Assembly (NCBI GenBank): GCA_040219275.1
Contig: JAVJSU010000003.1
Location: 1-64,000, forward strand
Source of the DNA: JAVJSU01 sp040219275
Lineage (GTDB): Bacteria > Chloroflexota > Anaerolineae > Aggregatilineales > Phototrophicaceae
Direction of reading: 5' to 3'
DNA: 64,000 nucleotides
Shown here piece after piece: positions 27,503-35,916 of this stretch. A model generated the notes under the pieces. The model did no database searches and was not told where the DNA came from. It saw only the letters and a list, made by a program, of their open reading frames with translations. The position numbers were made by a program, and so were the translations under genes. The first letter of the stretch is position 1; the number at the start of each line of letters is the position of its first letter.

Positions 27503-28450
27503 CTAAAATAGGGTTTCTTCACCACGACGACGACGTACCCAAAATTGCACTAGCGTCAATACGAAAATAATTGAAAATAAGACCCACGCCTGCGCTGAGG
27601 CATAGCCCATATCGAAGCCTTCAAATGCCCGAAGATAGATGCGATGCACAGCGACATCTGTTGCGCCACGAGGACCACCGCCCGTAATGACGTAAACGGG
27701 TGAAAATACCTGAAATGATCCGATCACACCTGTCACAAATAAAAAGAAAGAGGTGGGCGCAAGGAGGGGTATGGTGATACTGCGGAATTTTTGCCAGCTA
27801 TTTGCCCCATCAATTGATGCCGCTTCGTATAACACTTCAGGAACAGCTTGTAAGCCAGCGAGCCAGATAATCATCTGGAAACCTAGCCCTTTCCAGATAG
27901 CGATAATCACAATACTGGGCATGGCGGTAGAAGGGTCACCCAGCCAATTGACAGATGGCAAACCAATACTTGTCAAGAGATAATTGAGGATACCCGCTTG
28001 CGGATCGAGGATCGTGATCCAGATAACAGAAACAGCCACCCATGAAGAAATTACAGGCATAAAAAAGAGTGTTCTGAAAAAATAAGTTCCCCGTAACTTT
28101 TGATTCATGACCACAGCGACACCCAGACTGATCGCCATGCCTAGAGGCACAGATAACAGGGTGTAGTAGGCGGAATTTTGCATCGCGTTCCAGAAGCGAC
28201 GATCGCCCATCATAAATTCGTAATTATCTAAACCGACCCAGGGCGCATTATAAATATTTGTTCCGCGCCAATCGGTAAAGGAGAGGAAAAGGCTAAAACC
28301 AAGTGGGATGAATAAAAAAAGGATGATATGGGTTAACGACGGCAGGATAAACAGATAGCCCATGCGCTCATTGGTGCTTGACCAAAATTTCTGCCACAAA
28401 CTTTTTCGTGATTTCGCCGTTCTTGTTGGAAGTTGTGTTGTTGAAGCCAT
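27503..28450 (-). CDS. sugar ABC transporter permease (MalF-like)
   Basis: A 315-residue CUT1 permease with a cytoplasmic N-terminus of about 30 residues, six predicted helices and the EAA loop EVLYEAASIDGANSWQKF. AAGGAGC precedes the ATG. It lies between the binding protein (28530) and its MalG-like partner (26642). The gap to the binding-protein gene holds a strong hairpin. Confidence 0.92.
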   Translation of the reverse strand: MASTTQLPTRTAKSRKSLWQKFWSSTNERMGYLFILPSLTHIILFLFIPLGFSLFLSFTDWRGTNIYNAPWVGLDNYEFMMGDRRFWNAMQNSAYYTLLSVPLGMAISLGVAVVMNQKLRGTYFFRTLFFMPVISSWVAVSVIWITILDPQAGILNYLLTSIGLPSVNWLGDPSTAMPSIVIIAIWKGLGFQMIIWLAGLQAVPEVLYEAASIDGANSWQKFRSITIPLLAPTSFFLFVTGVIGSFQVFSPVYVITGGGPRGATDVAVHRIYLRAFEGFDMGYASAQAWVLFSIIFVLTLVQFWVRRRRGEETLF

Positions 28451-28479
28451 AAAAGATGCTCCTTAGCAATATTTTAAGA

Positions 28480-28512
28480 AGAGAATCGCCACGCATCCGG
28501 TAGCGATTCTCT
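28480..28512 (-). other. hairpin between binding-protein and permease genes
   Basis: A perfect ten-base stem AGAGAATCGC / GCGATTCTCT (28480-28489 and 28503-28512) with a 13-base loop. On the transcript it follows the binding-protein stop at 28530. The same arrangement is seen after the other binding-protein genes, so it likely sets expression ratios in the operon. Confidence 0.7.
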
Positions 28513-28529
28513 AAATTTAGTGCTTATGT

Positions 28530-29894
28530 TTAGCGATTAGCGCGCTCTAATTCGCGGTTTATTTCTTCAACGGTAATATCAACTTCTTCTTGAATATCAC
28601 CGCCTGCGAGAATATTTTCCATCATCAGGTTGATTGGCTCTTCAACGAGGACCGCCCAACCTGCAAAGCGTGTTGCGTAATCTGCACGACCATCAGCCAA
28701 TGCCATCACGAAACGTTCGCTAATTTCAGGATATTCTGAGACTTCTACAGCGGCGGCGGCGGCTTCTACATTGGCAGAAATTTCCAGCCCGGAAATCACT
28801 TTACTACTCTGGAATTGGACATCCGTCAAACCTTCGATCAAGGTACAAGCCGCTTCAAGGCGTACAGGATCATCAGCCAGAGCGGCATTCAAGACCCAAC
28901 CGGATTCATAGATCACGGTGGCGGCTTCTACATTACGCGGATTCGCCACGATATTTACACGGTCTTCTGTGTAAATCTCATTATTACGCAGACCGACCAT
29001 TTCCCAGTGACCACGTGCGAACATGGCAACATCACCCTGCAAGAACGCGGTCAAGAAACCGAATTGTTGATTTAACTGGTCAAGTGCTGATGGGCTTGGG
29101 GCAACACCGTATTCCAGAACTAAATCACGTAAGAATGTAATGGCTTCGATGGTTTCTGGAGAGTTCAAGTAACCGTCTACTGTCGTGCCATCGGGTGAAA
29201 TAACATCGCCGCCATTTTGCCACACGAAGTAAATCCACTCGAACAAGAAGTTACGAACACGGAAACCGTATTGAACGATATTTTCTTCGTCAAATTCTGG
29301 ATCGAGGCGATTACGTCCCGCTGAATCAAGGGTAAGTTCTTGCATGGTTGTCAGGAAATCATCCCATGTCCAATCCATGCTCGGTTCGTCAATGCCTGCG
29401 TTGGCAAACGTTTCTGGATTATAGTACATCACCATTGGCGTACCACCATCAGGTAAACCCCAGAGTGCATCTCCTTGTTGATGAATGGAGAGGAAGTTCG
29501 GGTCAAAGCGATCTAAGGTCAACTCTGGAACAAGATCAAGACAGACACTCACATCAAGGATGCCTTCAGCGGCAACGAGATTTGGCAAATTACCAGACCC
29601 CTGATACCAGACATCCGGCGCAGTACCAGCCGCCAGGTCAATGATGATCTGCGTGTCAAATTCAGGTGGCGCTTCAATGGCATTGATGGTAATTGTGGGG
29701 TTTGCTTCGTGGAAGTCTGTAATGAACTCCTGTCGTGAAATATCAAGTGGGGTTCCGATTTCATCTGGCGGAACAGTTAAACCGATTACATCGAGCGTAA
29801 CTGCATCATCCTGAGCAAAAACGGTAAATGCGCTGATGACAATGAGCATCAGACCTATCAAACGACCTGCTTGCGAAGTTCTTTTGCTTAACAT
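28530..29894 (-). CDS. sugar ABC transporter substrate-binding protein
   Basis: A 454-residue CUT1 binding protein. The signal peptide (about 28 residues) ends VFA before QDDA and has no lipobox Cys. The mature protein shows SBP_bac_1 features such as FDTQIIIDLAAGTAPDVWYQG near residue 80 and an FLQGDVAMFARGHWEM segment lining the second lobe. AAAGGAAA precedes the ATG. It feeds the permeases at 27503 and 26642. Enzymes in the same operon (GH2, beta-helix) suggest a plant- or algal-type oligosaccharide, but no specific ligand can be assigned. Confidence 0.92.
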   Translation of the reverse strand: MLSKRTSQAGRLIGLMLIVISAFTVFAQDDAVTLDVIGLTVPPDEIGTPLDISRQEFITDFHEANPTITINAIEAPPEFDTQIIIDLAAGTAPDVWYQGSGNLPNLVAAEGILDVSVCLDLVPELTLDRFDPNFLSIHQQGDALWGLPDGGTPMVMYYNPETFANAGIDEPSMDWTWDDFLTTMQELTLDSAGRNRLDPEFDEENIVQYGFRVRNFLFEWIYFVWQNGGDVISPDGTTVDGYLNSPETIEAITFLRDLVLEYGVAPSPSALDQLNQQFGFLTAFLQGDVAMFARGHWEMVGLRNNEIYTEDRVNIVANPRNVEAATVIYESGWVLNAALADDPVRLEAACTLIEGLTDVQFQSSKVISGLEISANVEAAAAAVEVSEYPEISERFVMALADGRADYATRFAGWAVLVEEPINLMMENILAGGDIQEEVDITVEEINRELERANR

Positions 29895-29930
29895 CTAATT
29901 TCCTTTCGTATCATACATTTAAGTATCTTG

Positions 29931-30006
29931 AATTTGTCCTGTACATGAGGTTATGACAGAACAGTAAACCTTACAAATAGCATATGTCTATACTAATCAA
30001 TAGACA
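29931..30006. promoter_or_regulatory. candidate control region before the binding-protein gene
   Basis: AATTTGTCCTG followed by TACAT (29931-29946) resembles AraR-type sites. TGTCTAT / ATAGACA (29985-29991 and 30000-30006) forms an inverted repeat with an eight-base spacer. An internal promoter here could give extra binding-protein transcript. Confidence 0.35.
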
Positions 30007-30011
30007 ATACG

Positions 30012-30668
30012 TCAGATTTCCCGCACCTGACCTGCTATTCGTTCATAATTGTACAGCCAATTCAATAAATTGTACATACCAATTAGAGCCAATGCAATCG
30101 GCAGTATAAACATAATCGGTGCAATAACGATGATAGAGGGGACACCGAAAATAAAAAATAGGATGGCGTACATCAAAATATTTAGCGGATCTGCGAGGGC
30201 AGTGAAAACAGAGAGTTTCAATGCCCGAAGTGGATGCTTTTCAAGCACAAGATAGGGTAAATAGTGAAATAACATCCCTAAACACAGCAATGTTACGGCT
30301 ACAGAAAAGGCGATTCCGATAAACATCTGATTCTGCGTAAAGTACAGGATCGCACTCCCGCCAAGTGTCAACACACTGAGCATAAGCAATGCCCACGCGT
30401 AACTTAGCCAGAAGTAGGCTTTCATACTTCGCAAGAATTGACCAATCGATGGCTCCCGATTGTGGTAACTGTGCCATGCAACATCATATAATGCGACGGT
30501 TGCAGGCGGCATCAGAACCACTGTTAGGCTTAAGGCAAACCAGACCAGATTTATTGCAGAATACCGGAATATCCAATCGCGCATATCCATCATGACTAAT
30601 AATATGGGGCGGGCTTGCCAGGGTGCATCTTTTGCAAATTCTGGTAATTCGTTCTGATTTTCTACCAA
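30012..30668 (-). CDS. DUF624 (YesL-like) membrane protein
   Basis: A 218-residue protein with five to six hydrophobic segments (about 35-60, 80-105, 110-135, 150-165, 170-200), the size and pattern of the DUF624/YesL family. Its members are commonly encoded beside CUT1 sugar importers and have no proven function. It begins with TTG at 30668, with AAGGG eight bases upstream, and starts 11 bases after the GH2 stop, so it belongs to the operon. A second member is encoded at 39531. Confidence 0.8.
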   Translation of the reverse strand: MVENQNELPEFAKDAPWQARPILLVMMDMRDWIFRYSAINLVWFALSLTVVLMPPATVALYDVAWHSYHNREPSIGQFLRSMKAYFWLSYAWALLMLSVLTLGGSAILYFTQNQMFIGIAFSVAVTLLCLGMLFHYLPYLVLEKHPLRALKLSVFTALADPLNILMYAILFFIFGVPSIIVIAPIMFILPIALALIGMYNLLNWLYNYERIAGQVREI

Positions 30669-30679
30669 TAGTATCCCTT

Positions 30680-33277
30680 TTACGCCTTATTATTCAGTAC
30701 AGCAAGCATTTGATTGAGCAAATATGCACCGAATACGTTATTCTGCAACCCGAATGCCTGATCTCCTGCACCACCGAGAAGATTTAATGTGGTTGCAAGT
30801 AGTCGTCCTGATCCGATTTTCATATCCACAATCATATCGGTTGCGGTGAAGTGTCGTGTGTGCAAGCGACGCAGTACGGGCAGGGATTCAGATTTTAACG
30901 GATCGAAGCCATAATCAGTTGCTACATGATAAAATTGCTCTGTAGTCACACCTTCATGTGGAATGTCTTTCCACAAGGCATGATCTAGCACTATATTCAA
31001 CGCTTCTTGCCAGAATGCGATGCGTATTGCGGGTAGCGTGCCATCACCGGATTGGAGTAGGACAACATTTGCCCCGGCGTGAATCGCGGTCTCTAATTCT
31101 TTTGTTAACGTCGACGCGATGATTGTGCGTTCAGGATGTTCTAGATTCGCCACTGGTAAATGATTGAGTTCGGTGAGAATTCCAGCGGGATCATAACGGC
31201 TAGCGGTTTCGATATGTATATTTTTCTGAGGGTACACCCAGAGTTTCCATGTGTTGTTTAGCGTATCACCCCACGCAATCCGAAGCTCAAGCATCACCGG
31301 AGACTCAATTTGCGGGAACGTCCACCCGATACGGGCGATCTGATGCGGATTGGCATCCAGCGGTGGCGTTGCGATTGATTGCTTACCGGACACAAAAACA
31401 TCACCCGATACTGTCTGTAATTGCCATGTTAAAGGGGAATCGGACGCACTTAAGCCACTAAACAGGATGTAGAAATCTGCTTGCGACCCCGCCCAATGAT
31501 TGAATTTATCCTGTGGAAAGGGTCTATCGCCTTCAATCCAGATGCGCCGCCGACCTTGCTCAAGCAACAGTACATTCGCATTGTTAATTTGGCGCATCGC
31601 TTCGGCAGGGTATTTTGGCTCTAGATCGTCGTCCCAGATACCCGATGTGGATATGGGGGTATCTCGCAACCCTGTGATGACATACCCGCCCATGCCATCA
31701 TATCGGCGCGTTGTTTCTAATATCATTTTACGCAAGGCATAGGATTGTTTGCGTGATAATGCCTCTAGTTCAGCATGATTGAACGGCAGTCCTAACGCCT
31801 TTATACGACTTTCCTGCTCACGATATGCCCAGCGATGAATTCCGCCATCCGTGCCGAGCAACTCGCGCCACCATAAACGTGTGCCCTGTACATCGACTAA
31901 TTTTTCAGGATTACGATAATCGTCCTGTGCGGCAAATTCGCCAAAAATCCAGGGGCGGGGTGTGCGCCAATCCCGTCGAAAGTGCTGAATCATCGGCTGA
32001 AAGTAATGGGCATCTGCGTAAAAGTGATAATCATAGAAATCAGCAATGTCGGCAGTTAACCCATGATATGCTTCGCCTGAGCCGCTATTTTCACACAGCA
32101 GAATACCTGCCATTTGATCGCGGACGATGCCTTCTAATTGCCGAACAAGACCTTCCCCGACCATGTGACCTTCAATTTCACACCCTAAACTGACGAGAAC
32201 AATTGATGGGTGATGGTGAACCCGTGTGATAATTTCAGCATATTCTTTTGGCAATTGCTCACGTAAATGAGGATTATCAAGTTGCCACCACATGGGTAGC
32301 TCAAGCCACAGGAGCATCCCTTCCTCATCGGCGATGCGAAATACATTTTCTGGTGGGATGTACAAACATAGCTTATACAGATTGAAGCCTAAATCACGCA
32401 CCCGTTTAAATTCTTCACGAACGAATGTGTCGCTGAAAACAGGCGCAAGTTGATCTGGATTCCAACCCCAGCTGAGTATACCCCGCAGGAAGCAGTGCTC
32501 ACCATTTAAGAGTAATGTGTTTCCCTGTGCTTCTAAATGGCGAAAGCCGAAATTCCTGCTTGCTTTTGTATCCCGTGCAGTCAGTTCTACGCTGTATAAA
32601 TAGGGATTATCCGGTTGCCAGTACTGTTTATCAGGAATGTAAAGAATGACATCTAATGTTACGCCGTTGGTTTCTTCCGTAATGAGCGTATTTCCATCTG
32701 CATCATAGATGGTTATCGTTGAAGGAGTGTCCTTTTCAGCGCCTTCCAATTGCGCTTGGATTGTGACACAACTTTGGGCAACATCCGGCTGAATATGGAT
32801 ATTTTGCCATGCGAGAGCTGGATAGGATACGAGGTCAATTGCTTGCCAGATGCCGCCAAACGTCGACGATACATAAGGAACAAAACCGACAAGCACCTCA
32901 CGATAGGGGTAGGTTCCTTCAGCACTATTCGAGGGTTTGATGATGTGTACAGTGAGGCGGTTACTCTCCCCAAAACGCACATGGTTGGTTATATCTAACT
33001 CAAACGGTGACCACATGCCAATGTGCCGTCCCACAGGTTGCCCATTAACCTCAAACGCCACATCATAACTTGCCGCCGATACTGCCAGCATAAGTCGCGT
33101 TCCATGCCAATCAGCGGGAACTTCAAAGTGGCGTTCAAGCGTTGCATGAGTGGCATCACGTGGATAGCTCTGAACTTCCCATACACCGGGTACGGTCATT
33201 GTTCCACGTTGATTATCAATCTCAATTTGCCAATCACCGGCAAGCGAAATGCGCTCCGCATAATCGTTTTCGTGCAT
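30680..33277 (-). CDS. glycoside hydrolase family 2 protein
   Basis: An 865-residue cytoplasmic enzyme. The N-terminal jelly-roll (residues 5-160, LAGDWQIEID and VPGVWEVQSYP) is followed by an Ig-like domain (170-250), a TIM barrel (255-560) and C-terminal sandwiches. The acid/base is likely Glu367 in SLGCEIEG, where GH2 proteins normally have an Asn-Glu pair. The nucleophile is likely Glu447 in IFGEFAAQ. GH2 includes beta-galactosidase, beta-mannosidase, beta-glucuronidase and exo-beta-glucosaminidase; the sequence does not decide between them. GAGG and AAGG precede the ATG, adjoining the beta-helix gene stop. Confidence 0.85.
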   Translation of the reverse strand: MHENDYAERISLAGDWQIEIDNQRGTMTVPGVWEVQSYPRDATHATLERHFEVPADWHGTRLMLAVSAASYDVAFEVNGQPVGRHIGMWSPFELDITNHVRFGESNRLTVHIIKPSNSAEGTYPYREVLVGFVPYVSSTFGGIWQAIDLVSYPALAWQNIHIQPDVAQSCVTIQAQLEGAEKDTPSTITIYDADGNTLITEETNGVTLDVILYIPDKQYWQPDNPYLYSVELTARDTKASRNFGFRHLEAQGNTLLLNGEHCFLRGILSWGWNPDQLAPVFSDTFVREEFKRVRDLGFNLYKLCLYIPPENVFRIADEEGMLLWLELPMWWQLDNPHLREQLPKEYAEIITRVHHHPSIVLVSLGCEIEGHMVGEGLVRQLEGIVRDQMAGILLCENSGSGEAYHGLTADIADFYDYHFYADAHYFQPMIQHFRRDWRTPRPWIFGEFAAQDDYRNPEKLVDVQGTRLWWRELLGTDGGIHRWAYREQESRIKALGLPFNHAELEALSRKQSYALRKMILETTRRYDGMGGYVITGLRDTPISTSGIWDDDLEPKYPAEAMRQINNANVLLLEQGRRRIWIEGDRPFPQDKFNHWAGSQADFYILFSGLSASDSPLTWQLQTVSGDVFVSGKQSIATPPLDANPHQIARIGWTFPQIESPVMLELRIAWGDTLNNTWKLWVYPQKNIHIETASRYDPAGILTELNHLPVANLEHPERTIIASTLTKELETAIHAGANVVLLQSGDGTLPAIRIAFWQEALNIVLDHALWKDIPHEGVTTEQFYHVATDYGFDPLKSESLPVLRRLHTRHFTATDMIVDMKIGSGRLLATTLNLLGGAGDQAFGLQNNVFGAYLLNQMLAVLNNKA

Positions 33278-33279
33278 CC

Positions 33280-34602
33280 TTAACTCACCTCAAGATGATC
33301 TTTAGAATTTCCCTCGAAATGGTTATCGATGAGCGTTAAATCATCATTGGCGGTTTTTTGGATGGCTGTGATCAGGTTGTTGCTAAAGGTATTGTTCTCT
33401 AACGTGGTTGATTTCACGCGTTTAAATTGCGCCCCGATACGGTTATCCGTAAATTGGTTTTCGGTCAGCACAAAATCATGGCATTCATCATCCTGAACTT
33501 CAGCGCCGGTATAGGCATTGAATGCGATGTTATTACCCGAAAAGTCATTGTTTTCTATGGTGAAGTTATAGCAGGCTTTACGGTCGGGGAAGTAATCGAG
33601 GACGGGACCGCCCCGCGTGAATAGACGCACCCCTTCTCCGTTATTATGGATGCGATTGCCGCGAATTTTAAAGCCAAAAGCATGTTCAATCGCCATGCCC
33701 GCCCATCGACTAAATTCAACAATGTTGTCTTCAATGACATTATCCCAACTATAGCCCATCCAGAACGCATAATTTGACCGACTGCAATCATTACGGCGGA
33801 AAATATTGCCCCCTGAAAACGTCGATTCAATGGCGTTGTTGGGGCTAAGGCGACAATCATTCTCTTCAAATAAGTTATCATTACAGGGAGTTATCATGCC
33901 AGGGTGCTCATAGCCACACAGGAAGATACCATCACCCCCGCATAAACAGCTATTCCGTAAGAATTTATTGCGCGATGCACCTTTCACCAACACAATACCG
34001 GACGCATCAGCTTCCACGCGGGTTGAACCATCTTCACGGCGAAACACACGATTACAAAAATCTAGCTGATTGTCCTGAAACGTACTATCGTTGGTATTGG
34101 AGAGATACAATCCCCAGCCACTATTAAATGATCCATTATTCTTTTCGACCAGCAAATTCTGGCATCCATACACCAAAATACCATTCATCTGATGCTGAAC
34201 ATCACATCCAATGATTTGACTATCTCGCACATCGTTTAACAAAATCGCGCCACCATACGCCTTCTCAATGGGCAACCACAGATACAAAAATGTCTCGATT
34301 CCTTCAATTTCTTGCGTGCCCCGAATGGTGAGATTCTCTAACGTTACATTTTTTGCATGGTCAATCCGCACGCCATGATAAAAACCCGTAATTGTCACAT
34401 CATGGATACTCACATCACTGTGACCGTCAATATGAATTCCAACGTTACTTTGTTGGTCGCTAATGATGGTGGTTTTATTGCCCTTTACAGTAATACCATC
34501 CGCACCAATGCGAATGCCATCCGGTAAATGAAAAACACCTTCTGCAAGGCTGATATTCTCTGTAATAATCATGCCATTCGTTGGTATAATTGGAACTGTC
34601 AT
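33280..34602 (-). CDS. right-handed parallel beta-helix protein (NosD/pectin-lyase-like fold)
   Basis: A 440-residue protein made almost wholly of short repeats with the pattern N.F..N....., for example NNTFSNN, ENDCRLSPNN and GNRIHNNGEG. This is the ladder of a right-handed beta-helix of the NosD/periplasmic copper-binding-like and pectin-lyase superfamily. Members degrade or bind polysaccharides. The start at 34602 is preferred to 34650 because GGAG lies eight bases before it. There is no signal peptide, which is unusual for this fold. First gene of the operon with GH2 and DUF624. It could be a lyase, epimerase or glycosidase; no catalytic residue can be named. Confidence 0.8.
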   Translation of the reverse strand: MTVPIIPTNGMIITENISLAEGVFHLPDGIRIGADGITVKGNKTTIISDQQSNVGIHIDGHSDVSIHDVTITGFYHGVRIDHAKNVTLENLTIRGTQEIEGIETFLYLWLPIEKAYGGAILLNDVRDSQIIGCDVQHQMNGILVYGCQNLLVEKNNGSFNSGWGLYLSNTNDSTFQDNQLDFCNRVFRREDGSTRVEADASGIVLVKGASRNKFLRNSCLCGGDGIFLCGYEHPGMITPCNDNLFEENDCRLSPNNAIESTFSGGNIFRRNDCSRSNYAFWMGYSWDNVIEDNIVEFSRWAGMAIEHAFGFKIRGNRIHNNGEGVRLFTRGGPVLDYFPDRKACYNFTIENNDFSGNNIAFNAYTGAEVQDDECHDFVLTENQFTDNRIGAQFKRVKSTTLENNTFSNNLITAIQKTANDDLTLIDNHFEGNSKDHLEVS

Positions 34603-34641
34603 AAATTTTCTCCGTACTAATGGAATATTAGAAACATTTAG

Positions 34642-34763
34642 ATTGTACAATTGCCTATATGATGACTATAAACTGCCTGTTTTGGCGTGTGTAACGCCGA
34701 TCACAGCATATATTTTTTCAATATCTCTTCTTGATTAGCCATTTGTATGGTAAATTTGTTTAT
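34642..34763. promoter_or_regulatory. divergent control region between beta-helix operon and GntR/LacI regulator
   Basis: The 231-base gap holds the ten-base palindrome ATTGTACAAT (34642-34651), CCATTTGTATGG (34739-34750) and AATTTGTTTAT (34753-34763). The AATTTGT element is shared with sites at 25218, 25302 and 29931. The regulator at 34834 probably binds here. Confidence 0.4.
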
Positions 34764-34833
34764 AACTTTTGTCAATTTCTGTGTTTATTGTTTATACCAA
34801 TTTAACAACTGTATTGTAAGTAAGTAGGGAACA

Positions 34834-35916
34834 ATGATTAATCGAAACAGCACACATCCTCTATATCAACAGTTATATGAAACCTTTAAACAAAATATTC
34901 AAGATGGCAAATGGATAGAACAACTGCCGCCGGAAACTGAATTGTGTGAAATTTATGATGTTTCCCGCGGGACATTGCGACAGGCACTTTCGTTATTGGA
35001 AACGGACGGGTATCTCAGCAGGGAGCGTGGGCGTGGTACATTCATTAATCGGCAGAGAAACGCGAACAGTTTGCCGACGATGAGTTCTGCGCTTGCCTTT
35101 ATTGTGCCGTATGTGCGTGATTCGTTTGTGACGAGCATCCTTACCGGGATTGAACGTGCAACCACAGAAGCAGGGCATCCGCTAACGTTCCGTCATGTGA
35201 GTAACGACATCAATCAACAAGAAAATGCGCTCAATGATTTAAGAGATGGGCTGTATGCGGGTGTGGTGCTGTACCCTGTCGATTCCAAGCATTATGAACA
35301 AGTCACCAGAATGGTCACGCAGGGATATCCGATTATTCTGGTTGATCGCTACTTAGATAACGTGGCTACCGATTATGTGGTGGCGGATAATTTTGGCGGT
35401 GGATTACAGGCGACCCAGCATTTGCTCGCGTTAGGGCATCAACGAATTGGTTTCGTGACGTGGGAAGATGCGTCAACCAGTTTGATTCATCGAGAACTGG
35501 GTTACCGTCAGGCGATGGCTGAATATCAGTTATCCGTCACCGATGCGATGGTCGCTAAGGTCAGCAGTTATCCTGATATTGATGCGGAACCGCTAGCCGC
35601 CTATCTGCGGGACAACCAGATCAGTGCTGTTTTCGCCGCCAATGACCAGATTGCGATCGCGCTGTTTCGGGTTGTAAACGATATGGGTTTGTCTGTTCCT
35701 GAAGACATTTCTATTGTGGGCTTTGGTAATCTTGACGAAATCGCCTATCTCAATACGCCGCTTACAACCGTGGCTGTACCAGCTGAAGAAATAGGGTATA
35801 CCGCCGGCAAAATGCTAATCGAGCGTTTGAATAATAATAATCAGAATCGCCAACGGGTGATACTCCCAACACAATTGATGATTCGTGGATCAACAGAGAG
35901 CGTTTTTAATGAATGA
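34834..35916 (+). CDS. GntR/LacI hybrid transcriptional regulator (AraR-type)
   Basis: A 360-residue protein with a GntR winged helix at residues 1-75 (PLYQQLYETFKQNIQDGKW, LPPETELCEIYDVSRGTLRQA, GRGTFI). A LacI-type sugar-binding domain follows (GIERATTEAGHPLTFR near 110, LGHQRIGFVTWEDA, FAANDQIAIALFRV, DISIVGFGNLDEIAYLNTPLTTV). This architecture is that of AraR. It is divergent from the beta-helix/GH2/importer operon and overlaps the next gene by eight bases, so it most likely represses both sides until the sugar binds. Confidence 0.9.
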   Translation: MINRNSTHPLYQQLYETFKQNIQDGKWIEQLPPETELCEIYDVSRGTLRQALSLLETDGYLSRERGRGTFINRQRNANSLPTMSSALAFIVPYVRDSFVTSILTGIERATTEAGHPLTFRHVSNDINQQENALNDLRDGLYAGVVLYPVDSKHYEQVTRMVTQGYPIILVDRYLDNVATDYVVADNFGGGLQATQHLLALGHQRIGFVTWEDASTSLIHRELGYRQAMAEYQLSVTDAMVAKVSSYPDIDAEPLAAYLRDNQISAVFAANDQIAIALFRVVNDMGLSVPEDISIVGFGNLDEIAYLNTPLTTVAVPAEEIGYTAGKMLIERLNNNNQNRQRVILPTQLMIRGSTESVFNE

